Shown piece by piece: positions 1 through 6,216 of a stretch of DNA of 8,226 nucleotides. The notes beneath the pieces are model-generated. The model was not told where the DNA came from. It did not search any database and was given only the letters and a program-made list of their open reading frames with translations. A program made the translations under genes and the position numbers. This DNA is from Candidatus Zixiibacteriota bacterium (lineage in GTDB: Bacteria > Zixibacteria > MSB-5A5 > JAABVY01): assembly GCA_011777135.1 (NCBI GenBank), contig JAABVY010000283.1, positions 1-8,226 on the forward strand, read 5' to 3'. The stretch's first letter is position 1, and each line of letters starts with the position of its first letter.

Positions 1-1
1 G

Positions 2-133
2 GTAAACCAAGTGAGGGCAGTAATCGATGAGCATCAGAAATGGGTCGATGTCTATCAGTTAATGATCGATCACGCCGAATATATAAAAGATTCGCTCATG
101 CATAGAAGGCCGACTCAAAGTGATTCAATCTGA
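2..133 (+). CDS. C-terminal end of an unidentified protein (partial, cut by left edge)
   Basis: Frame 2 on the plus strand is open from the window edge for 43 codons and ends in TGA at 131-133. The translation is hydrophilic and looks helical (it contains VIDEHQKWVDVYQLMIDHAE), as expected for the C-terminal helix of a soluble protein. I do not recognise the family. It would converge with yraN and overlap its 3' end by 38 nt (96-133). Support is only that the frame is open and the composition protein-like. A 43-codon open frame can occur by chance, and part of the stretch is antisense to yraN, so the call is tentative. The first 95 bases hold no better alternative on the minus strand, where the only open frame lacks a convincing start. 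Confidence 0.35.
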   Translation, partial: VNQVRAVIDEHQKWVDVYQLMIDHAEYIKDSLMHRRPTQSDSI

Positions 134-461
134 CGTCATTTTTAATCCGGCTGTAGGCGATAACATCGAATCTGAAATCACATCCGGTGACATCATGATC
201 CTGAATATACCCCTGGGCGGCGGCGATCAGGTTTTTCTGTTTTGATTCCGTGACCCAGCTTTGTGGCTCGCCGAATTTATCGCTTCTTGCAGCTTTGACC
301 TCCACAAAAACAATGGTATTTTCGTTCCTGCAGATTAAGTCGATCTCCTTATGGCCATATTGATAGCTGCGCTCAAGAATCTCATAGCCTTTATTTTCAA
401 GAAAATTTGCCGCCAGATTCTCGGCTTCTGTTCCGAAGGACCTTCTATTCCTTTTCCTCAA
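96..461 (-). CDS. yraN: YraN/UPF0102 family nuclease-like protein
   Basis: A 121-aa protein of the usual length for the YraN (UPF0102) family, which has a restriction-endonuclease-like (PD-(D/E)XK) fold. Its biochemical role is poorly defined, with DNA processing suspected. Visible family marks are E14 in the first helix, the GY motif at 25-26, EID at 39-41, VEVK at 53-56, K74 and the RFDV block at 97-100. The putative metal-binding set D41, E54 and K56 is complete. The usual RGEID reads HKEID here. The start codon is TTG: the frame upstream is closed by TGA two codons earlier, and AGGAG at 472-476 lies 10 nt upstream, inside rnhB. The gene overlaps the 3' end of rnhB by 17 nt, so translation is probably coupled. 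The rnhB-yraN pair is a common bacterial arrangement, which supports the call. Confidence 0.9.
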   Translation of the reverse strand: MRKRNRRSFGTEAENLAANFLENKGYEILERSYQYGHKEIDLICRNENTIVFVEVKAARSDKFGEPQSWVTESKQKNLIAAAQGYIQDHDVTGCDFRFDVIAYSRIKNDVRLNHFESAFYA

Positions 462-1086
462 GGATCAGACTCTCCTGGATATATTCTGTGTAGTCCATAC
501 GGAAGCTCTGGCGGTGATAGACTGAGGTGCCGTATCTGATGATTGCCCCCCGGTGAGCTTTTGTGGCATAACCCCTGTTCTGTTTGAACCTGTATTGCGG
601 GCAGTGATGATCTATCAAATCCATAATTCTGTCGCGAGTAACTTTGGCCAGGATTGAGGCAGCCGCTATGCATGTGGATCTGAGATCACCCTTTATCAGC
701 GACTGCTGGGGAATATCCGTATCAGGTATTTTCTTGTTTCCATCGACCAGTATTACCTGGGGCTGAATCTCGAGGTTTTGAAGTGCGATCCGCATTCCCA
801 GTATCGATGCCTGGTAGATATTGATCTTATCAATTACAGATTGATGTACTGATACGATTTTATAATCCAGAGCCTTTTTCGTAATATAATCGAAAAGCTT
901 TTCACGTTTTTCGGGCAAGATTTTCTTGCAGTCGTTGATGCCGTTGGTACGGAACTTCACAGGGAGCATTACTGCGGCGCATACCACCGGACCGGCCAGG
1001 GGACCAATCCCGGATTCGTCAACGCCAGCAATATATTCTATTCCCTCTCGCCTTAGCTGGTTTTCTATCCGTTGACTAGCCTTCAT
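445..1086 (-). CDS. rnhB: Ribonuclease HII
   Basis: RNase HII cleaves the RNA strand of RNA-DNA hybrids and starts removal of single ribonucleotides misincorporated into DNA; it is cytoplasmic and metal-dependent. From ATG 1086 the protein has 213 aa, normal for the family. The DEDD active site is present: D23-E24 (GVDESG), D115 (LVDGN) and D134 (IKGD). The SILAKVTRDRIM block follows at about 145-156 and the C-terminal GYATKAH at about 172-178. One oddity is that the usual G-R-G after DE is G-I-G (26-28). The frame stays open upstream to 1200, giving up to 38 more residues with further possible starts at 1116, 1143 and 1158. That extension matches nothing I know at the family N-terminus. No strong SD marks any of these starts, so the exact start is uncertain while the family call is firm. 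Confidence 0.94.
   Translation of the reverse strand: MKASQRIENQLRREGIEYIAGVDESGIGPLAGPVVCAAVMLPVKFRTNGINDCKKILPEKREKLFDYITKKALDYKIVSVHQSVIDKINIYQASILGMRIALQNLEIQPQVILVDGNKKIPDTDIPQQSLIKGDLRSTCIAAASILAKVTRDRIMDLIDHHCPQYRFKQNRGYATKAHRGAIIRYGTSVYHRQSFRMDYTEYIQESLILEEKE
472..476 (-). promoter_or_regulatory. Shine-Dalgarno site for the yraN TTG start
   Basis: On the minus strand this reads AGGAG, 10 nt before the TTG at 461-459. It lies within the last codons of rnhB. Together with the in-frame TGA just upstream of the TTG, it supports TTG as the yraN initiation codon. Confidence 0.55.
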
Positions 1087-1237
1087 TTGAAGGCTATTTA
1101 AAAAAGTTAAATTCATGCAGCAAGAAAATACTTGAAGTCGCATCCTTAATTTTGTCATAATTTCTACTTCATTCCAAGGCAGAAGTTTGTGGAAAAACAA
1201 AATTGCCCGCGTACATAGTCGAAACTTATTCTGTTAA
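1087..1237. other. Gap between the EamA gene and rnhB
   Basis: About 150 bp separate the stop of the permease gene from the preferred rnhB start, much longer than other gaps in the minus-strand run. It is the natural place for a promoter serving rnhB-yraN, but I see no convincing -35/-10 pair. The best is a weak TTGGAA/CAAAAT at 17-bp spacing on the minus strand. There is no hairpin with a T-tract that would act as a terminator. The rnhB frame is open through part of it (1087-1200). Confidence 0.4.
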
Positions 1238-2143
1238 TCAGGGACGCGAATGGTCGGGAATCAATTTAATTCGATTGTTTCTCTCGGCAATGAATACTCC
1301 CCCCAGAACTATAATTCCGCCAGCTACAAAATTGCGGGTCAGCTGCTCGGACAGAAATATGTAAGACAGGATCGTTGCCAGGAGCGGCTGCAGGAAGATG
1401 AACACGCTCAGCTTGGAAGCCTCCAGGTATTTCAATGCCCAGAACCATAAGGGATAAGCAATGCCCGAGGTTATAACTGCGGTGTATAAAAGCGCCATCC
1501 AGGGAAGGAAATCGACATGACCAAAGTCGAAAGTAAGTGTATTATAAGCGCCGATAGGAATAAATAGTATTGTGCCGTAGGTCATTGTATAGGTTATGGC
1601 CAGAATTGAACCGAGTTTGGCAACCAGGCTCTTTCCGAAAACTGTGTAAAGAGCCCATGCGATCACACCTACAAAAATTATCAGGTCGCCCTTCACAAAT
1701 TCCGGTTCAATCGTAATCTGCCGATCTGAAAGCACAATCACCACCCCGGCAAATGCCAGGATGATTCCCAGCATCTTACTTATTCTGAATTTCTCTTTTA
1801 AAAGTGGTATGGCGAACAGATAGACGAGCACAGGTGTCATGCCGTACATGAGCGCGGCATGACCGGGAGTCGTGAATTGCAATCCATAAAAAAGCAGGCC
1901 CTGGTTGCAGGGTATAGCCAGGAATCCCAGGCCCGCTATCCACAGCCAGTGCTTTTTATCCGGGATGATCTTTCTACCCTGTATGAATAGGAATATATTG
2001 AGGATTATTATTGAGATTACGAACCTGGTTATTCCCAGTGTAAGCGGGTCAAAATCACGCAGGGCTATTTTCAGGAAGAGAGGAGTGGCGGCAAATACCA
2101 GCTGCCCGAAAAGAATAATAGAGTATAGTCTAACGGAAGACAT
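1238..2143 (-). CDS. EamA/DMT-superfamily permease
   Basis: A 301-aa, very hydrophobic inner-membrane protein with about ten transmembrane segments (roughly 5-25, 35-55, 66-86, 95-115, 122-139, 152-170, 178-198, 212-232, 244-262 and 272-288). They form the two tandem five-helix EamA repeats of the drug/metabolite transporter superfamily. Family signs are the TPLFLKIALRDFDPLTLGITRF stretch in helices 1-2, TPGHAALMYGMTPV near helix 4, GDLIIFVGVIAWALYTVFGK at the start of the second repeat, and LQPLLATILSYIFLSEQLT near the end. Members export or import amino acids, metabolites or drugs; the substrate cannot be read from sequence. ATG 2143 has no clear SD. It lies 39 nt after the SDR gene and is probably co-transcribed with it. 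A link to the upstream peptidase, such as amino-acid efflux, is possible but speculative. Confidence 0.9.
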   Translation of the reverse strand: MSSVRLYSIILFGQLVFAATPLFLKIALRDFDPLTLGITRFVISIIILNIFLFIQGRKIIPDKKHWLWIAGLGFLAIPCNQGLLFYGLQFTTPGHAALMYGMTPVLVYLFAIPLLKEKFRISKMLGIILAFAGVVIVLSDRQITIEPEFVKGDLIIFVGVIAWALYTVFGKSLVAKLGSILAITYTMTYGTILFIPIGAYNTLTFDFGHVDFLPWMALLYTAVITSGIAYPLWFWALKYLEASKLSVFIFLQPLLATILSYIFLSEQLTRNFVAGGIIVLGGVFIAERNNRIKLIPDHSRP

Positions 2144-2182
2144 ATCTGCAAATACCGCTGGCTCTTTAAAATATTTTCCGGG

Positions 2183-2974
2183 CTAAATAATGCTTTTTAT
2201 ATATCCGCCGTCAATCTGTACCGCAGTCCCGGTAATATAGGCGGCCTGCTCTGATGCCAGAAAAGCAATCAGGTTGGCTGGCTCCGCCGGCTCGGCGAGA
2301 CGATTCATAGGGATCGAACGCTCCCAAGATGTAAATAACTGCTTTACCGTAAATTTGGATTTCTTAGCTAGTCCCGAGGCAAAATCCTTAAGGCGGTCAG
2401 TGGCGGTGAAGCCGGGGCAAATCGAATTGACAGTAATATTGTATTTGGCCATTTCATTTGATAGAGATTTAGTAAATCCCAAAACACCCGCCCTCACGGT
2501 GTTGGACAAAATCAGGTCATCCAGCGGCTGCTTGGCGGAAATAGAGGTTATGGCTATAATCCGTCCCCATTTGCGTTTCTTCATTCCCGGCACCGCAAGT
2601 CTGCACATGTTTATGGTGGATTTGAGATTAAGTTCTATGGCCCACGAAAAATCACGCTCGGTGAGCTTCTCAAATGTCCCCTGGGGCGGGCCGCCCGCAT
2701 TACATACGAGAATGTCCACTTTCTTCAAGTATTTTTCGGCCGTCTTAAATAATTTTTCAAGGTCTTTCGATGAGGTAACATCACACTTGACCGGCAGCAC
2801 TTCCTGCCCGCTTTTCTCCTGAATGTCTTTGGCCGCCTTATTCAAGGCGTCGTTATTGCGGCTGCAGATTACGACCTTGGCGCCCTCCTCGGCAAACTTC
2901 TGGGCCACGGCCTTACCGATTCCTTTTGATGAGGCCGCGACGATCGCTACTTTGTCTACTAATCCCAAATCCAT
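2183..2974 (-). CDS. SDR-family protein with altered catalytic tetrad (FabG-like)
   Basis: A 263-aa protein with the Rossmann fold of classical short-chain dehydrogenases/reductases. Visible marks are the glycine-rich cofactor loop AASSKGIG (13-20), CDVT (64-67), NAGG (92-95), N116, ITS with S144, PG (187-188) and the C-terminal TGTAVQIDGGY. The catalytic Y-x3-K is missing: at the correct spacing (13 residues after S144) there is S157, and the lysine position is R161 (LSNTVRAGVLGFTKS). The cofactor loop is also non-canonical (AA for TG). This fits the FabG-like subgroup catalogued as BKR_like_SDR_like, noted for imperfect cofactor and tetrad motifs. Redox activity is therefore uncertain and I give no substrate. 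ATG 2974 lies 1 nt after the peptidase stop, with GAAGG at 2981-2985 inside the peptidase gene, which implies tight coupling. Confidence 0.88.
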   Translation of the reverse strand: MDLGLVDKVAIVAASSKGIGKAVAQKFAEEGAKVVICSRNNDALNKAAKDIQEKSGQEVLPVKCDVTSSKDLEKLFKTAEKYLKKVDILVCNAGGPPQGTFEKLTERDFSWAIELNLKSTINMCRLAVPGMKKRKWGRIIAITSISAKQPLDDLILSNTVRAGVLGFTKSLSNEMAKYNITVNSICPGFTATDRLKDFASGLAKKSKFTVKQLFTSWERSIPMNRLAEPAEPANLIAFLASEQAAYITGTAVQIDGGYIKSII

Positions 2975-2975
2975 A

Positions 2976-4343
2976 TCAAACCTTCATTTCAGCTAATTTT
3001 TTATAAAGATGAATAGTGGAATTTATTCCCCGCCTGAAATCTCTCAAGTCAAACCATTCATTGGGAGAGTGCTCGTTCGAATCGGGCTGGGCAAAACCGA
3101 ACAGAATTGTATCGACCCCCAGAATCTCCTTGAAGACATTTACGATCGGTATCGAGCCGCCTTCCCGAGTGTAAAGCGGCTCTTTGCCAAAACCTTCCTG
3201 GATAGCATCGGCCGCCGCCTGCATCATCGGATTATCGCGAGTTACCATACCCGGTTTTGCGCCGCCTGATGTGGTCACCTGAACATCAACCCACTCAGGA
3301 GCCAACTCTGTTAGATATCTCTGTAACAGGCCGCAAATCTTTATTGGATCCTGTTTGGGAACAAGACGCATGGTGATTTTGGCCCCTGCCCATGACGGTA
3401 TAATGGTCTTGGTGCCTTCGCCGCTGTAACCGCCGTAAATGCCATTTATCTCGAGGGTTGGACGCGCCGATTTGCGCTCTAACGTAGTATATCCTCTTTC
3501 ACCGATCAAACCTTTGCTGCCCACTTCCAGCAGATAGGCTTTTTCATCAAAGGGCAGCTTCTTGCTTTCCTCACGTTCCCAGTCGGCGACATCTATAACA
3601 TCATCGTAGAAGCCCGGTACCGTCACTCTATAGTCATCGTCATGCAGCTGGGCAATTAACTTGCAAAGTTCATGAATCGGATTTGGCACCGCTCCGCCAT
3701 ATGATCCGGAATGCAGATCGCGATTGGGCCCGACTACCTTCATCTCCGCGATCGCAATCCCTCTCAAGCTTACAGTCAGGGCAGGCAGGTCCCTTCCGAA
3801 CATCGCCGTATCGGAGATGACCGCCAGATCACATTTAAGCATATCTTTATGTTCTTCAAGGAAATCATCTAAATGAGCCGACTGGATTTCCTCCTCACCC
3901 TCGAAAATAATCTTAAAGTTGATAGGAACACTGCCTTCGGTTTTCAGGTATGATTCAATCGCGGCGGCATGTATCATGATCTGTCCCTTGTCGTCCGCCG
4001 ACCCGCGCGCATAAATTCGATCTTCCACGATTTTCGGATCGAATGGGGGGTATTCCCACAGCTCCAGGGGATCAACCGGCTGAACATCATAATGACCATA
4101 GATCAGCACAGTGGGAGCATCAGGATTATTGATATATTCGGCATATACAACCGGATGGCCCGGGGTCTCGAATATCTTTGGCTCCAACCCCATCCACCTC
4201 AATTTATCTACCATGAATTTGGCGCATTTATGCATATCATCCTTGTGTTCGGATTGAGCGGAAACCGACGGGATTTTGAGCAGTTCAATCAGGACCTGAA
4301 CGAAATTATCGAAGTTTTTATCAGCATATTCCAGTGCTTTCAT
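2976..4343 (-). CDS. M20-family metallopeptidase (dipeptidase type)
   Basis: A 455-aa di-zinc hydrolase of the M20/M25/M40 (ArgE/DapE/carnosinase-like) superfamily, probably a cytosolic dipeptidase or aminoacylase. The metal-binding and catalytic set is complete from the start at 4343: H84 and D86 (IYGHYDVQP), D117 (RGSADDKG), E150 and E151 (FEGEEEIQS; general base and metal ligand), D178 (ISDT) and H425 (NEHSPNE). H211 in DLHSG belongs to the lid/dimerisation domain (about 190-360) that is inserted in the catalytic domain. The length and the DLHSGSYGGAVPNP segment fit the CNDP-like dipeptidase subgroup; exact substrate unknown. ATG 4343 is chosen because AAGGAGG lies 5 nt upstream. The longer frame from TTG 4397 would start on the TTGACA promoter box. 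It is the first gene of the minus-strand run and nearly abuts the SDR gene. Confidence 0.93.
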   Translation of the reverse strand: MKALEYADKNFDNFVQVLIELLKIPSVSAQSEHKDDMHKCAKFMVDKLRWMGLEPKIFETPGHPVVYAEYINNPDAPTVLIYGHYDVQPVDPLELWEYPPFDPKIVEDRIYARGSADDKGQIMIHAAAIESYLKTEGSVPINFKIIFEGEEEIQSAHLDDFLEEHKDMLKCDLAVISDTAMFGRDLPALTVSLRGIAIAEMKVVGPNRDLHSGSYGGAVPNPIHELCKLIAQLHDDDYRVTVPGFYDDVIDVADWEREESKKLPFDEKAYLLEVGSKGLIGERGYTTLERKSARPTLEINGIYGGYSGEGTKTIIPSWAGAKITMRLVPKQDPIKICGLLQRYLTELAPEWVDVQVTTSGGAKPGMVTRDNPMMQAAADAIQEGFGKEPLYTREGGSIPIVNVFKEILGVDTILFGFAQPDSNEHSPNEWFDLRDFRRGINSTIHLYKKLAEMKV

Positions 4344-4348
4344 CAAAG

Positions 4349-4355
4349 CCTCCTT
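4349..4355 (-). promoter_or_regulatory. Strong Shine-Dalgarno site of the M20 peptidase gene
   Basis: On the minus strand this reads AAGGAGG, 5 nt before ATG 4343. It fixes the start at 4343 rather than at the in-frame TTG at 4397. Confidence 0.85.
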
Positions 4356-4368
4356 ATTGTAAAGGATT

Positions 4369-4397
4369 AGCTTAAGTTTATGGGGTCTATATGTCAA
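4369..4397 (-). promoter_or_regulatory. Candidate sigma70-type promoter of the minus-strand operon
   Basis: The minus strand has a perfect TTGACA (4397-4392), then a 17-nt spacer and TAAGCT (4374-4369) as a weak -10. A better-looking TAAT in GCTAAT (4371-4366) is at an over-long spacing of 20. Transcription would start near 4361, leaving a leader of about 18 nt that holds the AAGGAGG site. The -35 is convincing and the -10 is not. Confidence 0.45.
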
Positions 4398-4427
4398 GGC
4401 AATTCTTTTTTATTCCGGTTATTTGAA

Positions 4428-4443
4428 AAATTGGTGGCAATTT
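4428..4443. promoter_or_regulatory. 6-4-6 inverted repeat between divergent genes
   Basis: AAATTG and CAATTT form perfect arms around a GTGG centre. The site lies between the divergent peptidase and secreted-protein genes and overlaps the candidate plus-strand -35 box, so it could be an operator. It is short and AT-rich, and could be chance. Confidence 0.25.
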
Positions 4444-4459
4444 CAGGCGATAATATTAT
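4431..4459 (+). promoter_or_regulatory. Weak candidate promoter of the secreted-protein gene
   Basis: TTGGTG (4431-4436), a 17-nt spacer and TATTAT (4454-4459) lie in a very AT-rich segment about 75 nt upstream of the GTG start. The -35 matches consensus only in TTG. Overlapping TATAAT-like hexamers in GATAATATTATATA make the exact -10 uncertain. Confidence 0.3.
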
Positions 4460-4520
4460 ATATGGCAGGGCCGATAATTTGAACCATATGCCCAACCTGT
4501 TGTAAAAATGGATAACTATC

Positions 4521-4527
4521 GGAGGAG
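4521..4527 (+). promoter_or_regulatory. Shine-Dalgarno site selecting the GTG start at 4532
   Basis: GGAGGAG lies 4 nt before GTG 4532. The in-frame ATG at 4508 is upstream of it and has no SD of its own. Starting at the GTG also gives a clean signal peptide, whereas the ATG would add eight residues including an RRRK cluster. Confidence 0.75.
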
Positions 4528-4531
4528 AAAA

Positions 4532-6124
4532 GTGAAAAAGCTATTGATATTGACCACAATAATTATCGTTTTGTGCTGGGCGACTGTCGGCTCAGCCGAT
4601 ATGCAAACCGACCTCGTTATAAAGAGTTTTGATGACTACCTGTCATACATGAAAGAAGGTCAGTATGATCAGGCTTCGGCTCAATGGCTTTCGGATTATA
4701 TTTACGAGGTCTACAAATTCGGCATTGTATATACCAATGCTCCTTATAAATACGATTGCAATTCCCATCTGACCGAGCACCTGGACGAATATAAACAGGA
4801 CCAGCTGGAAATAACATACACTGCCATGCCCAGCATGTACGATGTTTATAAGATCCTGGTCAGATATGATGATAAAGGAGGAGATGAGAATTCCGAGGTT
4901 GAGGGAGAATACTATTTGATGAGGGGAGATGATGCGGGCTTTTATCTTGCTCCGAACTACTGGCCGTTGCTCCCAAATATGGACACCAGAGAAGGGAAAT
5001 ATTACAAGCTTTATTATAATAAAGAAATCCAGATAAATGATACGGCACTGATGCATATCGATCTGCTGGTCGATAGTATGGCAGAGAATCTGCAGCTTTC
5101 TCCCCAGCTCCTGGAACGCCTGAGTATGGACAAATTCAATTATTTTCTGTGCGAAAATGCTAATCAGATTGCATTATATGCAGGCAAATATATCCCCGGC
5201 TGGCACGATCCCGCGGGAGACTTTATCGTCACGAATTATCTTCCCCATGGCATGCCAATGGCCGATTTCCTCATAAAATATAAGCTCAGCGAGCTGCCGC
5301 TCTATACTTTACCTTTCATGGAGAAGGGTCTTGCCGTATACCTGGGGGGCAGAGCAGGTGCGGATCTTGGCGTTTTCGGTCAGATGGTCAAGTTCAGCCT
5401 GGAATCTGATTTCATGAAGCTCGAGGATATCCTGGCTGCGGACGATTTTGAGGAAAAGACCGGCGGCCCGGATTTCGGCTATACTCTTTCAGCTTATTTC
5501 ATTGCCTATTTGACCAAGGAATTCGGGATCGATAAGGTTCTGGACATATATCTGCAATCTTCCGGCGACCGGGAGTTTGTCGACAGCTGTTCAATCAATA
5601 CTGTCAAAGGCATCCTGGAGAAACAAACTGGCAAAACCTGGTATTCACTGGAAAGCGGTTTTGGAGAATATTTCAAGAATGTCGATTTCAATATAGAGCT
5701 TGTTGAAGATACTGATGGAAGTATACTGTATCAGTCAGGCACCCCTGAGGTTTCAGTAACACTCTATGAGAATGGGGACTTTTTAATACTCGACGCCTAC
5801 TCAAACAATACCGGCGATACAGTTAATGCGGCTATGCTCATTGGATATCCCGGGGCGACCGTGACTCAAAATTACCGCTCCTCGCTGTTTGAAAAACATT
5901 TTCCGGAGAAACAGTATGACGGGCAGTTTTACGGCCTGATCTTTGGACCGGAAGAATTGGGCGTATATAATTATCTAACAAATGAAATCGAATCTAAATA
6001 TATAACCTCTCTGTCCAATCCGGATGAGATGCTTGACCCCGCGCATATAACTTTCCGGATTCCCAAAAAGCTCCTGCCGGGAGATTTCGACCAATTGACA
6101 ATGGAGATAATTGAGCTGCCCTGA
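4532..6124 (+). CDS. Secreted gluzincin-like (peptidase MA-like) protein lacking HExxH
   Basis: A 530-aa protein of no assigned function. A GTG start gives a textbook Sec signal peptide: KK, then LLILTTIIIVLCWATV, then cleavage after GSA (A22). The only cysteine near the h-region end is not in a lipobox. The next part (about 27-150) is a soluble domain, perhaps NTF2-like. From about 155 the layout resembles gluzincin peptidases of the MA-like type: KYYKLYYNKEI (about 156-166), DKFNYFLC (200-207), MEKGLAVYLGG (263-273, like the WLsEGLA.Y segment), YTLSAYFIAYLTKEFG (317-332) and FGEYFK (377-382). The expected HExxH before EKGLA is absent; that region reads LPHGMPMADFLIKY (237-250). The tail (about 385-530) is probably beta-rich. 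It is probably a non-catalytic relative, periplasmic or extracellular. The gene stands alone, with an AT-rich gap on each side. Confidence 0.75.
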   Translation: MKKLLILTTIIIVLCWATVGSADMQTDLVIKSFDDYLSYMKEGQYDQASAQWLSDYIYEVYKFGIVYTNAPYKYDCNSHLTEHLDEYKQDQLEITYTAMPSMYDVYKILVRYDDKGGDENSEVEGEYYLMRGDDAGFYLAPNYWPLLPNMDTREGKYYKLYYNKEIQINDTALMHIDLLVDSMAENLQLSPQLLERLSMDKFNYFLCENANQIALYAGKYIPGWHDPAGDFIVTNYLPHGMPMADFLIKYKLSELPLYTLPFMEKGLAVYLGGRAGADLGVFGQMVKFSLESDFMKLEDILAADDFEEKTGGPDFGYTLSAYFIAYLTKEFGIDKVLDIYLQSSGDREFVDSCSINTVKGILEKQTGKTWYSLESGFGEYFKNVDFNIELVEDTDGSILYQSGTPEVSVTLYENGDFLILDAYSNNTGDTVNAAMLIGYPGATVTQNYRSSLFEKHFPEKQYDGQFYGLIFGPEELGVYNYLTNEIESKYITSLSNPDEMLDPAHITFRIPKKLLPGDFDQLTMEIIELP

Positions 6125-6166
6125 AGCCATCAAGCTATCTCTGATTTTTGGAACTATTTATTTTTA

Positions 6167-6182
6167 TTTACATTTTTGTAAA
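6167..6182. promoter_or_regulatory. Perfect 6-4-6 dyad over the redox-operon promoter
   Basis: TTTACA, a TTTT centre and TGTAAA form a perfect inverted repeat whose left arm is the -35 hexamer of the promoter. That position suits a repressor operator. The stem is AT-only and not followed by a T-tract, so a terminator is unlikely. The regulator cannot be named from sequence. Confidence 0.45.
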
Positions 6183-6195
6183 CAAAGTATATAGT
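6167..6195 (+). promoter_or_regulatory. Near-consensus sigma70-type promoter of the redox operon
   Basis: TTTACA (6167-6172, five of six to TTGACA), a 17-nt spacer and TATAGT (6190-6195, five of six to TATAAT). Transcription would start near 6202, giving a leader of about 15 nt with GGAG at 6208-6211 before ATG 6217. It is the best promoter in the window and implies that the four downstream genes are transcribed separately from the secreted-protein gene. Confidence 0.65.
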
Positions 6196-6216
6196 TGTCT
6201 AAAAATTGGAGTAATT

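Noticed and set aside
2274..2822. Plus-strand open frame of 182 codons opposite the SDR gene
   Set aside because: It is a shadow of the SDR gene. It has no recognisable motif, and the minus-strand frame has clear family signatures.
4344..4397. Longer M20 peptidase starting at TTG 4397
   Set aside because: The TTG is part of a perfect TTGACA box, the added 18 residues do not fit the family, and ATG 4343 has an ideal AAGGAGG site.
4508..4531. ATG 4508 as start of the secreted protein
   Set aside because: It has no SD of its own, while GGAGGAG lies just before GTG 4532, which yields a clean signal peptide.
4551..4580. Lipoprotein signal with the cysteine in IVLCW
   Set aside because: The residue before the cysteine is Leu, which does not fit the lipobox, and a signal peptidase I site (GSA) follows.
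6167..6182. Dyad as a rho-independent terminator of the secreted-protein gene
   Set aside because: The stem is six AT-rich pairs with no T-tract after it, and it overlaps a near-consensus promoter.
6148..6216. Longer NDUFA9-like protein starting at TTG 6148
   Set aside because: The extension crosses the promoter and dyad. ATG 6217 has a good GGAG site and begins directly with the Rossmann strand.
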